This document shows positions 50,268 through 57,779 of a stretch of DNA of 64,000 nt, one piece after another (the first letter of the stretch is position 1; each line of letters begins with the position of its first letter). Location: NCBI GenBank assembly GCA_029780695.1, contig JAKOYD010000107.1:1-64000 (forward strand), read 5' to 3'. The translations under genes were made by a program, and so were the position numbers. Origin of the DNA: Pseudomonadota bacterium. GTDB lineage: Bacteria > Pseudomonadota > Gammaproteobacteria > Burkholderiales > Burkholderiaceae_C. The notes beneath the pieces are model-generated. The model was not told the origin of the DNA. It searched no databases and saw only the letters and a program-made list of their open reading frames with translations.

Positions 50268-50534
50268 TCAGCGGCGGCGCTGACCGCCACCGCCGGTGGG
50301 CGGCGGGCCGCGGCGCTCGAGGTGGCGGAAGTTGATGCGGCCCTTGGTCAGGTCGTAGGGCGACAGCTCCAGCGACACGCGGTCACCCGCCAGGATGCGG
50401 ATGTGGTTCTTCTTCATCTTGCCGGCCGAATAGGCCACCAGCTCGTGGCCGTTGTCCAGCGTCACGCGAAAGCGCGTGTCCGGCAGCACTTCGTTGACGA
50501 TGCCTTGCATCTCGATCAGCTCTTCCTTCGCCAT
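50268..50534 (-). CDS. infA: Translation initiation factor IF-1
   Basis: 88-residue S1-like OB-fold factor that occupies the ribosomal A site during initiation. Starts [53 protein letters not shown], the family's diagnostic sequence, and ends in [15 protein letters not shown] tail rich in Pro, Gly and Arg ([13 protein letters not shown]) extends it beyond the usual 72 residues, as in many beta-proteobacterial paralogues encoded outside the ribosomal operon. ATG 50534 follows TAGGAGAATGC. A long GC-rich leader region lies upstream. Confidence 0.95.
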   Translation of the reverse strand: MAKEELIEMQGIVNEVLPDTRFRVTLDNGHELVAYSAGKMKKNHIRILAGDRVSLELSPYDLTKGRINFRHLERRGPPPTGGGGQRRR

Positions 50535-51058
50535 GCATTCTCCTAGGACGTGTACGTGCGCGCCGCGACCACCGGGCAACGGCACCCGGGGCGCACGGGT
50601 GCACGCGACAAAAAAAACAGGCTCGGACCGTGCGCGGACGCTGCTTCGGACCCCGGCGCCGCGGTTGGCCAAACGGGCTGGCCTGAACCGCGGTGGCGGC
50701 GGAACGCAGCGCAAGGCGCGAACCGCGGGGCTGGCAGATCAGGCGGGGCGCCGGACAAAAGTGACTGGGCGGGGCCTTGCACCCCCGGCGGCTTGTGCCA
50801 TGGCGCCCCCCGCGCCACATGGTCGTGAGGGTAACGGGATATTTTAGTGCGGCGAAGGGGTTTTTTCCAGCCGCCGCGCGCGGCCAGACCGCTGGCGCCG
50901 GTAGCCGCGTGCGGGCCGCGCCACGCCATCGAACGGTGAAAAACTGTTGACGTCAGTGTGCATTCACACCGTTACAAGCCCAACATCTGAGCCAGCGATG
51001 TAACGCGTGGGGCAGGCACACTGGGTCCGTGTCTTACCACCACCGAAAGGAATTTCCC
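50535..51058. other. Intergenic region upstream of infA
   Basis: 524 bp between divergent infA and a small exported protein gene. No convincing gene is present; the frames are low-complexity. On the minus strand a T8 run (50611-50618) lies about 80 bp before infA without a clear hairpin. ACTAAAATAT (about 50843) is the only AT-rich promoter-like spot for infA. TTGACG at 50947-50952 and the small dyad GTGTG-CATT-CACAC (50956-50969) could belong to the promoter of the plus-strand gene at 51059. Confidence 0.45.
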
Positions 51059-51280
51059 ATGTCTCGACGCATGCTGCGCAACGTGCCTTCGGCGCTGTTG
51101 ATGACGACGGCGCTGGCCTGGAACCTGCCTGCCTCGGCCGCCACCTCGGTGGCCGCGGCCAGCATCCCGCGGCCGGCGGCAACCCAGAAGCACCGCACGC
51201 CCACCGCCAGCCCTTGGCCGGTTGAACGTGCCCGGCCGGTGCCGGTCAAGCGCGGGGCGACCGACGGCGACGCGCGTTGA
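51059..51280 (+). CDS. Small exported hypothetical protein
   Basis: 73-residue protein with a clear signal peptide (MSRRMLRNVPSALLMTTALAWNLPASAA, cleaved near residue 28). The mature part is short, basic and proline-rich (PTASPWPVERARPVPVKRGATDGDAR), with no cysteine or recognisable fold. GAAAGGAATTTCCC precedes ATG 51059 at proper spacing. A possible promoter with a GTGTG-CATT-CACAC dyad lies 90-110 bp upstream. It ends ten bases before the convergent DUF4124-like gene. Function unknown; likely a small periplasmic peptide. Confidence 0.6.
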   Translation: MSRRMLRNVPSALLMTTALAWNLPASAATSVAAASIPRPAATQKHRTPTASPWPVERARPVPVKRGATDGDAR

Positions 51281-51290
51281 CGCGCTGACC

Positions 51291-52037
51291 CTACTGCCCG
51301 CGCTTTTCGTCCAGCACTTTGGCCGGCGGGCGCTTGGGGGTGGCGTTGGCGGGCTTCTTGTCGGCGGCCTTGGGCAGCGGGCTGCACTTGGCGCTGCCGT
51401 GCTGCGTGCGCAGGCTGGCCAGTTGCGAAGAAATGTGGTCAAGCACGGCGGGCGGCAGCGGCTGCCGGAACTCGAAGTCAAGCCGCTCGATCTCGGCCGC
51501 CAAATAGCTGCAGACTGCGCTGTGTTCGCCCGGGTCGCCCACGCTCAGCGCCGCGGGACGCGCCACCAGCACGGCCGGCACACTGTCGCCGGCCGAGCCG
51601 GCCACGCCATTGCCGTCCGCGCCGGCCGCGTCGGTCTGCAGCGGGCTCGCGGCGGCGCCCTCGGGGCAGGGCTGGTTGCTGTAGCTGACTTGCCCGTCGA
51701 TCACGCACTTGTGAATGGCCTGTCCGGTGACGGCGGGCGCCGGGCCTTCGTTGGGCGCGGCGGCAGGCGGCGGCGGGGCCTTGACCGGCGGCGGCGGGCT
51801 GCGTTCGGCCTGCGGCGCGACGGCCTGAGACGGCGCGACCGGCGCGGCCGCGGGCGATTCGGCCACCGCGCGGCGGCGTTCAACGTCGTGCACCAGCCAG
51901 TGGTAAGCCTTGTAGGCACCGGCGACGATCACCACCACTACCACGGCGGCCAGCAGCCAGCGCCAGACGCCGGAGGCAGTGCCGGACTCGGGCGGTCGCA
52001 GCGGTGGATCGGAAGCGGGGTCGATATCCTGGGGCAT
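51291..52037 (-). CDS. Membrane-anchored DUF4124-like protein
   Basis: 248-residue protein. A short cytosolic N-terminus precedes one membrane helix (WRWLLAAVVVVVIVAGAYKAYHWL, about residues 26-48). Then comes a long proline/alanine-rich linker, and then a periplasmic DUF4124-like segment (AIHKCVIDGQVSYSNQPCPEG, about 108-128) with its paired cysteines. Two further cysteines are at HSAVCSYLAAEI and SAKCSPLPKA. The lysine/proline-rich tail is disordered. The family is widespread in beta-proteobacteria with no assigned role. It lies 95 bp after minE on the same strand but is probably a separate unit. ATG 52037. Confidence 0.72.
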   Translation of the reverse strand: MPQDIDPASDPPLRPPESGTASGVWRWLLAAVVVVVIVAGAYKAYHWLVHDVERRRAVAESPAAAPVAPSQAVAPQAERSPPPPVKAPPPPAAAPNEGPAPAVTGQAIHKCVIDGQVSYSNQPCPEGAAASPLQTDAAGADGNGVAGSAGDSVPAVLVARPAALSVGDPGEHSAVCSYLAAEIERLDFEFRQPLPPAVLDHISSQLASLRTQHGSAKCSPLPKAADKKPANATPKRPPAKVLDEKRGQ

Positions 52038-52131
52038 GGCCGATACGGCGCGGCCTGCGCCACGCAGGCCGGTAAAGCGAAGAGCAGCAAATGATACGGC
52101 AGGGCCGCCCGCTGGCCGGGCGTTGGACGGA

Positions 52132-52401
52132 TCAGGCGGCGCCGGCTTTTTCGGGCAGCTCGATCTTCACTTCCAGCACTTCCAGGTCGTCCTGGCGTTC
52201 CAGGTTGACCTTGATGTCCTTCGGGTCGATCTTGACGTACTTGCTGATGACCTCGATCAGCTCGCGCTGCAGGTCGGGCAGGTAATCGGGCGCAAACGCG
52301 GGGCGGCCGGCGCGTTCGTGCGCCAGGATGATCTGCAGCCGCTCCTTGGCGACGTTGGCGGTCTTCTTCTTCTCGCCGAGAAAAAATGAGAGGAAGGACA
52401 T
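52132..52401 (-). CDS. minE: Cell division topological specificity factor MinE
   Basis: 89-residue regulator of the Min oscillator, which releases MinD from the membrane by stimulating its ATPase. It begins [30 protein letters not shown]: the amphipathic membrane-binding start, then the MinD-binding helix. The topological domain follows ([40 protein letters not shown]). The length equals E. coli MinE (88). ATG 52401 lies five bases after the minD stop and is preceded by GGGAGGTAAGCGGC. Third gene of the minCDE operon. Confidence 0.97.
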   Translation of the reverse strand: MSFLSFFLGEKKKTANVAKERLQIILAHERAGRPAFAPDYLPDLQRELIEVISKYVKIDPKDIKVNLERQDDLEVLEVKIELPEKAGAA

Positions 52402-52406
52402 GCCGC

Positions 52407-53219
52407 TTACCTCCCGAACAGGCGCTTGAAGAAGCCGGGCTTCTCGGCCTCGATGTAGCGCAGCGGCACGTCCTGGCCCAGAAAGCGCTCGACCACGTCG
52501 GAATACGCGCCCGCCACGTCGGTGCCCTTCAGGTGCACCGCCGGCAGGCCCTGGTTGGACGCCTGCAGCACGGCCTCGCTTTCGGGGATGACGCCGATCA
52601 GCTTGATGCGCAGGATGTCCTGGATGTCTTCCAGGCTCAGCATCTGGCCGTCGGCCACGCGGTTGGGGTTGTATCGGGTGATGAGCAGGTGCTCCTTGAT
52701 CGGCTCGGCGCCGTCGATGGCGCGCTGCGTCTTGCTGCCCAGCATGCCCAGGATGCGGTCGGAATCGCGCACGCTGCTCACCTCCGGGTTGGTCACCACC
52801 AGCGCCTCGTCGGCGTAGTGCATGGCCATCAGCGCGCCGGTCTCGATGCCGGCGGGCGAGTCGCAGATGATGTAGTCGAAGTCCATGGCGGCCAGGTCGT
52901 CCAGCACCTTCTTCACGCCTTCGCGCGTCAGCGCTTCCTTGTCGCGCGTCTGGCTGGCGGCCAGCACGAACAGGTTGTCGCACTGCTTGTCCTTGATGAG
53001 GGCCTGCGTCAGGTTGGCCTCGCCGTGAATCACGTTGACGAAGTCGTACACCACGCGGCGCTCGCAGCCCATGATGAGGTCGAGGTTGCGCAGGCCGACG
53101 TCGAAGTCGATCACCGCCACCTTGTGGCCCTTGAGCGCCAGCCCGGAAGCAAAGGCGGCACTGGTGGTGGTCTTGCCCACGCCACCCTTGCCGGAAGTCA
53201 CCACAACGATTTTTGCCAT
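52407..53219 (-). CDS. minD: Septum site-determining ATPase MinD
   Basis: 270-residue ParA-type ATPase that oscillates between the cell poles and recruits MinC. The deviant Walker A motif is [10 protein letters not shown] (about residues 9-18), with [24 protein letters not shown] and [19 protein letters not shown] (Walker B) following. It ends in the amphipathic membrane-targeting helix [11 protein letters not shown]. The gene lies between minC (62-bp gap) and minE (5-bp gap) in operon order C-D-E. Confidence 0.98.
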   Translation of the reverse strand: MAKIVVVTSGKGGVGKTTTSAAFASGLALKGHKVAVIDFDVGLRNLDLIMGCERRVVYDFVNVIHGEANLTQALIKDKQCDNLFVLAASQTRDKEALTREGVKKVLDDLAAMDFDYIICDSPAGIETGALMAMHYADEALVVTNPEVSSVRDSDRILGMLGSKTQRAIDGAEPIKEHLLITRYNPNRVADGQMLSLEDIQDILRIKLIGVIPESEAVLQASNQGLPAVHLKGTDVAGAYSDVVERFLGQDVPLRYIEAEKPGFFKRLFGR

Positions 53220-53281
53220 GTCAGCGCACCTTGGGTCGTGCCGAAGAAAGAGGTTTCAGGAACAGGCCCACGCGCGGCATC

Positions 53282-54052
53282 TCAGCCGGCGATGGGGTCG
53301 AAGATGAGCCTGTCGCCCGCGTCGCTGCTGGCCAGCCGCACCATGGCGGCGTGGCCCCACACGGTGTCGGGCAGCGGCTCCTCGCTGGTGCGGTAGACAC
53401 CGGCGATGGACACCAGGTCGGGCCGCATTTCGCGCGCGAAGATGCAGGCCTCGCTCCAGCCGCGCGCACCGGCCAGGGCACGGCCGCGCAACGGCGCGTA
53501 GATGTGGATGTGGCCGTCGGCGACGACCTCGGCACCATGGTTGACCATGGCCAGCACCACCAGGTCGCGCCCGCGCGCATACACCTGCTGGCCCGAGCGC
53601 AGCGGCCGGTCGATGACCAGCGCGCCGGGCGCAGGAAGGTCGGGCGCCGCCACCGGCGCCGCGGGTTTGCCCGACGGCGGGTTGGCCGGTTCGTCGACCC
53701 GCGCCGTCTGCACGCGCGTGTCGGGCGCCAGCAGCAGGCCGATAGCGCGTGCCGCGTCCTGCTGGGCGGGGCTGCCGCCGCGCACGGCCAGCAGGCGCAG
53801 GCGGCGCTCGTGCAGCAGTTCACCCACGCGCTGGAAGTCGATCTCGGCATCGCCAGCGTCGTCGGCCAGCGGGGACAAGTCGAGCACCACGCCGTCGTCT
53901 TCGAAGAAGTCGGGCATCTCGCCGTATTGCGCCAGCAGCTCGTCGGCGAGCAGGTCAATGTCGGGCGACTTCAGGCGCAGCGCCAGCAAGGGCAGGCTGG
54001 CGCTCTTGATGTCGAAAGTGCGGGGGCTGCGACCGGCGAGGGCGACGGACAT
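53282..54052 (-). CDS. minC: Septum site-determining protein MinC
   Basis: 256-residue FtsZ-assembly inhibitor. The N-terminal FtsZ-binding domain (about 1-110: RTFDIKSASLPLLALRLKSPDIDLLADELLAQYGEMPDFFEDDGVVLDLSPL) leads through a proline/alanine-rich linker (about 120-150). The C-terminal beta-helix domain (about 150-256: VIDRPLRSGQQVYARGRDLVVLAMVNHGAEVVADGHIHIYAPLRGRALAGARGWSEACIFAREMRPDLVSIAGVYR) binds MinD and dimerises. It heads the minCDE operon; the upstream region holds DnaA-box-like sites. ATG 54052 is clear. Confidence 0.96.
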   Translation of the reverse strand: MSVALAGRSPRTFDIKSASLPLLALRLKSPDIDLLADELLAQYGEMPDFFEDDGVVLDLSPLADDAGDAEIDFQRVGELLHERRLRLLAVRGGSPAQQDAARAIGLLLAPDTRVQTARVDEPANPPSGKPAAPVAAPDLPAPGALVIDRPLRSGQQVYARGRDLVVLAMVNHGAEVVADGHIHIYAPLRGRALAGARGWSEACIFAREMRPDLVSIAGVYRTSEEPLPDTVWGHAAMVRLASSDAGDRLIFDPIAG

Positions 54053-54496
54053 GGGCGCGAAGGCGTCTCGGGTGAAGTCCGCAGGGGCGGAACGGGGGGC
54101 GAAGAAAGCCGGCCGATCTTAACAGTCGGCCGCGCCAAGGCAGACCGGTTTTCAGGGCGCTGCTGTAACAGCGTGGCACGGCGCGCGGCGGGGCCTGAAG
54201 GCGCCGCGCTGACTTATCTCTTTTTCTTTTATGACAACATAGTAGTCGTAGTAGGTGCCTGGCCGTTTTGTGGACAAAGGGCAAAAACGCAAGCATGGCG
54301 CGCACTTGCCTTGCGTTGGCGGATGTGGGCAAGCGGCCTGGACAAGCGCACGCCGGTGGGGACAACTGCGCGTGCCGCGCCCGTGCTGTGGACAACCCGC
54401 CCGTTGTGCCAGCCCCATCCACAGGTTTGTCCCGTGGCGCTGGCGGCCTTTTTTCTGCACCGGTGGTTGCAGGCGCCGGACGGCGCGCGTCAGGGC
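54053..54496. other. Intergenic region with DnaA-box-like sites next to an AT-rich tract
   Basis: 444 bp upstream of minC with no gene. It combines an AT-rich tract (about 54211-54256, containing TTATCTCTTTTTCTTTTATG) with two exact TGTGGACAA sites (54269-54277 and 54387-54395). TGTGGACAA is the reverse of TTGTCCACA, one base from the DnaA consensus TTATCCACA. Weaker sites are CCATCCACA (54415-54423) and CCTGGACAA (54337-54345). The layout of AT-rich stretch followed by boxes is origin-like, but dnaA and dnaN are not here. A DnaA-titrating or DnaA-regulated locus is an alternative. Promoters for min may also lie here. Confidence 0.45.
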
Positions 54497-54706
54497 CTAT
54501 CGCCCGATGGCCCACTCGATCAGCATCTTGGCCACGAAGCCCACCATGCCAAAGCCGAGCGCCAGAAACAGCACGAAAGTGCCGAACTTGCCGGCCTTGG
54601 ATTCCCAGGCCAGGTGCCCGATGATGAAAACCATGTAGAGCATGAACGCGCCCACGCCAATCGTGAGGCCGAACCAGGCGATCTGCTCTTCGTTGAAACC
54701 GAACAT
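54497..54706 (-). CDS. DUF2788 family small membrane protein
   Basis: 69-residue inner-membrane protein with two predicted helices (IAWFGLTIGVGAFMLYMVFIIGHLAWES and KFGTFVLFLALGFGMVGFVAKMLIEW). The sequence MFGFNEEQIAWFGLTIGVGAFMLYM agrees with the DUF2788 start. No function is established. ATG 54706 shares one base with the stop codon of the upstream DUF2189-like gene (TGATG), so translation is coupled and the two probably form one operon. Confidence 0.78.
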   Translation of the reverse strand: MFGFNEEQIAWFGLTIGVGAFMLYMVFIIGHLAWESKAGKFGTFVLFLALGFGMVGFVAKMLIEWAIGR

Positions 54707-55572
54707 CAGGCGTTTCCTTCGGGCGGCAGGCGTTCCGGCAGGCTGCGCGTGTCCACCAACGCGCGGTAGGCGTGCCAGCTGGCGTGGCCCAGCCACGGCA
54801 GGATCACGATCAGCCCCAGTAGCAGGGTGCCCATGCCCAGCAGCGTCAGGCCCATGATGAGCGCGGCCCACAGCGCCATGGCGCCGGGGTTGGTCAGCAC
54901 GGTCTGCCAGCTGGTCAGCACGGCCTGCAGCACGTCGACCCGCCGGTCCAGCAGCAGCGGCATGCTGACCACGCTGGAGGCGAACAGCGGCGCCGCCATC
55001 AGCGCGCCCATGGTCAGCCACAGCTCGAACAGGTAGCCGCGGTGCGCCAGCACGACGTGGCGCAGAAAGTCGGTCGGTGTGTTGACCGGGGCTGGCGCCA
55101 GCGCGGTGATGAGCGCGGCCGAGGTCAGCACCCAGCCGGTGCCCGCCAGCGACAGCATGAGGCCAAAGCGCACCAGGCTCCAGTAGCCACCATGCACCGC
55201 GTAGCGCGAAAACTGCCAGCGCGTCCACGTCTTGCCAATGGTGCGCAGGTTGGCCGGCTCGCCGCGCTCCAGCGCGCGCGACAGTGCGTACAGGCTGGTG
55301 GCCAGCACCGGCGCCACCACCAGAAAGCCCGAAAACGCCCCGGCCAGCAGCCAGAACTGGTCGCGCGCCAGCATCAGCAGCCCCAGACCGAAGGTGGCCA
55401 GCAGCATGCCGTGCAGCAGGCTGGGCATGCCGACGCGCCACAGGTCGCGCCAGCCCAGCGCCAGCCAGGTTAGGGGCGCCGTCAGCGCGACGGTGCGCAC
55501 CTCGGGCAGCTTCAGGGTGCCGCGCGGCGGGCGCGGCGGCACGGGAGGAGGGGGTGGGGCGGTGTAGGGCAC
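54706..55572 (-). CDS. DUF2189-like integral membrane protein
   Basis: 288-residue membrane protein with about six helices after a proline-rich N-terminus (MPYTAPPPPPVPPRPP). Motifs GWRDLWRVGMPSLLHGMLLATFGLGLLML, FSGFLVVAPVLATSLYALSRALERGE and ILPWLGHASWHAYRALVDTRSLPERLPP are typical of DUF2189, whose gene often precedes cytochrome or DUF2788 genes. Function unknown. ATG 55572 is the only start before the proline-rich segment. Confidence 0.78.
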   Translation of the reverse strand: MPYTAPPPPPVPPRPPRGTLKLPEVRTVALTAPLTWLALGWRDLWRVGMPSLLHGMLLATFGLGLLMLARDQFWLLAGAFSGFLVVAPVLATSLYALSRALERGEPANLRTIGKTWTRWQFSRYAVHGGYWSLVRFGLMLSLAGTGWVLTSAALITALAPAPVNTPTDFLRHVVLAHRGYLFELWLTMGALMAAPLFASSVVSMPLLLDRRVDVLQAVLTSWQTVLTNPGAMALWAALIMGLTLLGMGTLLLGLIVILPWLGHASWHAYRALVDTRSLPERLPPEGNA

Positions 55573-55726
55573 GTGCGCAGCTTAAGACCAATCGGCCGGC
55601 GCGCACAGATGGGTGTGGCGCCGTAGCCATGGGAGGATGAGCGTGGCAGGGCATGGCCATCGTTCGTCAGAGCTTTCATTGCGATCAGCTCGGCGCGAAC
55701 GGCGTTCATCGTCAACGCCCCTCCGT

Positions 55727-55780
55727 ATCAAAAAGTATAGCTGCTGGCGCCCGCCAGATAAGTGCAAGGTGCCAAAAATG
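55727..55780. repeat. Dispersed palindromic element, copy N
   Basis: ATCAAAAAGTATAGCTGCTG, GCGCCCGCCAGATAAGTGCA, GGTGCCAAAAATG: an eroded copy in the gap between the DUF2189-like gene and the Spy-like gene, next to a terminator. The rest of this 293-bp gap (55573-55865) shows no gene. Confidence 0.65.
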
Positions 55781-55782
55781 TC

Positions 55783-55814
55783 CAAAAAAAAGCACCCCGA
55801 CGTGTCGGGGTGCC
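55783..55814 (-). terminator. Rho-independent terminator of the Spy-like gene
   Basis: GCACCCCGAC (55792-55801) and GTCGGGGTGC (55804-55813) form a 10-bp perfect stem with a 2-nt loop that opens to a 4-nt loop. On the minus strand it runs into T8. It lies 52 bp after the stop of the minus-strand Spy-like gene. Confidence 0.85.
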
Positions 55815-55865
55815 GTGGGGGCGGCGCAAATGGGGTTGCGCCGCAGGGCCGAACCGGTGAACCGA

Positions 55866-56423
55866 TCAGCGGCCCATCATGCCGGGGCCGCCGCCCCAGC
55901 CGCCGGGGTGGCGATGGTCGCCGCCGCGCATGCCGCCGCCGGGGCCGCCGCGCATCGGGCGGCTGTCGAAGGTCTTCTGCTGCTCGGGCGTCAGCTGGGC
56001 GTAGAAGGTCTTCACGGCGTCGCTGCGCTGCTTCATGTGCGCCTGGCGCTCGGCCATGCGCTTGTCCATCAGGTCCAAGCGCTGCGGCGTGGTCAGCTGC
56101 GCCATCTGCGCGCGGTCCATCATCGGGCCGCGCTGGCCCATGGCGGGCGGCTGGCTGGCGGCGACGAACTGGTTCCACGCGCCTTCCTGCGCCGGGGTCA
56201 GCTTCAGGTCGCTCTTGAGCGCGGCCAGCCGCTGGGCGCGGCGTTCGGCCATGCGCTGCTGTATCTGCGCCGGGTCCATGCGCTTGCCGCCGGGGCCGGG
56301 GCGTGCGGCCGAGGCTTCGCCCGCTGCGGGCTGGTTGGCCGGCGCGGGCGCCTGGGCGATGGCAACGGCGCCACTGGCGGCCAGCACGGCGGCGATCAAC
56401 AGGCGTTTCGGGGTCAGAGTCAT
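55866..56423 (-). CDS. Spy/CpxP-like periplasmic chaperone
   Basis: 185-residue exported protein with the signal peptide MTLTPKRLLIAAVLAASGAVAIAQAPAPA. The mature part has two LTxxQ motifs (LKLTPAQEGAWNQF and AQLTPEQQKTFDSR), the mark of the Spy/CpxP family of envelope-stress chaperones. Arginine/methionine-rich helices lie between them (QRMAERRAQRLAALKSDL, KRMAERQAHMKQRSDAV). The C-terminal stretch is glycine, histidine and methionine-rich (MRGGDHRHPGGWGGGPGMMGR), which could bind copper or zinc and fits its place beside copper genes. The metal role is inferred. It ends at a strong terminator. Confidence 0.82.
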   Translation of the reverse strand: MTLTPKRLLIAAVLAASGAVAIAQAPAPANQPAAGEASAARPGPGGKRMDPAQIQQRMAERRAQRLAALKSDLKLTPAQEGAWNQFVAASQPPAMGQRGPMMDRAQMAQLTTPQRLDLMDKRMAERQAHMKQRSDAVKTFYAQLTPEQQKTFDSRPMRGGPGGGMRGGDHRHPGGWGGGPGMMGR

Positions 56424-56605
56424 GATTCATGTCCTTTCAGTCATGCGCTCGGGATACGAGCCTGGCCGGCAGGCCTGCGGGAAGCAAGGCGCGGCACCGG
56501 CTTGGCAGGCAGTGTGCGCGGCGCGTGTATCGCGCACTTCAGCGGCGCATGTCGGTTTGTAAAGTTGGGTGAAATTGCGGGGAGCGCGGCACGCGCCCCG
56601 CGCCG

Positions 56606-57025
56606 TCACGTGCCCGCCAGCTGGTCGAGGATGGGGCACTCGGGCCGCTCGTCCCCATGGCAGCATTGCAACAGATTTTGTAGCGTGCCGCGCATGTCCT
56701 GCAAGGCGGCGATGCGTTTTTCAAGGTCGTCCAGGTGCGCCTGCGCTACGCGCTTGACGTCGGCGCTGGCGCGCTGGCGGTCGTGCCACAGGCTCACCAG
56801 CTCGGCGATCTCGGCCATCGAAAAACCCAGGTCGCGCGCCCGCTTGATGAAGCGCAGCGTGTGCACGTCGGCCGGCGTGTACAGCCGGTAGCCGCCATCG
56901 GTGCGCGTGATGTCGCCCAGCAGCCCGAGTGATTCGTAATGCCGCACCATCTTGGCCGACACGCCTGAGGCGCGCGCAGCCTCGCCGATGGTGACGGGCG
57001 AAGCCGACACCGCCGCCGCGGTCAC
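56606..57025 (-). CDS. cueR: CueR-type copper-responsive MerR regulator
   Basis: 139-residue MerR-family activator. The winged helix at about residues 11-60 reads VTIGEAARASGVSAKMVRHYESLGLLGDITRTDGGYRLYTPADVHTLRFI. A dimerisation helix follows, then a metal loop CHGDERPEC whose cysteines (122 and 130) are spaced C-x7-C as in CueR, indicating monovalent copper, silver or gold sensing. The start overlaps the copZ stop by 4 nt, so copZ-cueR is one operon. Its operators are recognisable before copZ (57266-57288) and before copA (57741-57763). Confidence 0.9.
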   Translation of the reverse strand: MTAAAVSASPVTIGEAARASGVSAKMVRHYESLGLLGDITRTDGGYRLYTPADVHTLRFIKRARDLGFSMAEIAELVSLWHDRQRASADVKRVAQAHLDDLEKRIAALQDMRGTLQNLLQCCHGDERPECPILDQLAGT

Positions 57026-57225
57026 GCCGCCACCGCGTAGCCTTCCTCGCGGATGGCGGCGGCAATCGCGTCGTGCGGCTGGGTGGATTGCACTTCCACC
57101 CGGTTCTCGGCGCGGTCGATCTTGACCTCGGCCTGCGGATCGAGCGCCTTGATGGCGCGCTTCACGGCCATCTCGCAGTGGCCGCAGGTCATGCCGGTGA
57201 CGGTGAATTGCTGGGGGGTGGTCAT
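57022..57225 (-). CDS. copZ: Copper chaperone (heavy-metal-associated domain)
   Basis: 67-residue HMA-domain protein. The metal loop GMTCGHC has Cys14 and Cys17, and the fold continues through AVKRAIKALDPQAEVKIDRAENRVEVQST to AIREEGYAVAA. It should carry Cu(I) in the cytosol to CopA and perhaps to CueR. ATG 57225 follows GAAAGGAGCACCC. It is the first gene of the copZ-cueR operon under a MerR-type promoter with a 19-bp spacer. Confidence 0.93.
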   Translation of the reverse strand: MTTPQQFTVTGMTCGHCEMAVKRAIKALDPQAEVKIDRAENRVEVQSTQPHDAIAAAIREEGYAVAA

Positions 57226-57256
57226 GGGTGCTCCTTTCAGCGTGATCGATCAGGGG

Positions 57257-57288
57257 ATCATGAACCTTGACATGAGGGGAGTGTCAAG
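57257..57288 (-). promoter_or_regulatory. CueR-type promoter/operator of copZ-cueR
   Basis: On the minus strand TTGACA (87-82) and CATGAT (62-57) are separated by 19 bp, the long spacer used by MerR-family activators. The dyad CTTGACA-N9-TGTCAAG (57266-57288) lies across it. The sequence CTTGACACTCCCCTCATGTC nearly repeats the copA operator. The predicted transcript starts about 25 nt before the copZ ATG. Confidence 0.8.
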
Positions 57289-57332
57289 CCCGTTGTGGGG
57301 CGAGGCCCATTTGCGTGCGGCCCCGTTTTTTT

Positions 57333-57605
57333 TCAAAAGCCCGCCATGAGCGCGGATACCAAGGCGGTGGGGAGGTACAGCAGCCCCAGAAGGATGCGGA
57401 GCAGGCGAGGAATGGCGTGGGCCGTCAGCAGGCCCGCCACGCCGACAACGAGGCCGACGACGATTGCCAGACCGGCGAGCAGCGCGGCGGTGTTATGGCT
57501 TGGGCCAAAGCGGGTGTGGCCCAGAACCAGCCCCCACACCACGATGGCAAACGCGACCCAAAAGGGCGCAAACATCGCAAGGTGGTTCCGGGTGGCGGGT
57601 ATCAC
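57333..57605 (-). CDS. Small integral membrane protein
   Basis: 90-residue hydrophobic protein with three predicted membrane helices (MFAPFWVAFAIVVWGLVLGH, TAALLAGLAIVVGLVVGVAGLL and LLRILLGLLYLPTALVSALMAGF). There is no recognised family. The conserved-looking features are HAIPRLLRILLGL and an N-terminal RNHLAMFAP segment. It lies between copZ and the divergent copA promoter but on its own. The codon use is host-like, and hydrophobicity is sustained in only this frame, which supports a real gene. An envelope role is all that can be said. Confidence 0.55.
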   Translation of the reverse strand: MIPATRNHLAMFAPFWVAFAIVVWGLVLGHTRFGPSHNTAALLAGLAIVVGLVVGVAGLLTAHAIPRLLRILLGLLYLPTALVSALMAGF

Positions 57606-57740
57606 GGCGGGTGTGGCGCACGGTACGGCCTGAGATTCAACCCGGCAATGCGGGAGCGAAGTGAGCGACAGCGGAGTGATTGACCATCTGCCTGGCCGAG
57701 TGGATGGGACATTCTAGTTTCTGACCCTGCTTGCACATTC

Positions 57741-57772
57741 CTTGACCCTCCCATCATGTCAAGCCCCACACT
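57741..57772 (+). promoter_or_regulatory. CueR-type promoter/operator of copA
   Basis: CTTGACCCTCCCATCATGTC, then AAG, repeats the copZ operator with only two differences in the central region (CTTGAC-N11-GTCAAG). TTGACC (57742-57747), a 19-bp spacer and CACACT (57767-57772) fit a MerR-type promoter. Transcription would begin close to 57780. Confidence 0.75.
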
Positions 57773-57779
57773 TCCCCCC

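Noticed and set aside
54211..54424. Calling the DnaA-box cluster the chromosomal origin
   Set aside because: No dnaA, dnaN, rpmH or parAB genes are in the window, only two strong boxes exist, and Burkholderiales origins lie beside dnaA.
57756..57779. Use of ATG 57756 as the copA start
   Set aside because: It lies inside the CueR operator and upstream of the predicted transcription start; the next ATG fits the HMA-domain start better.
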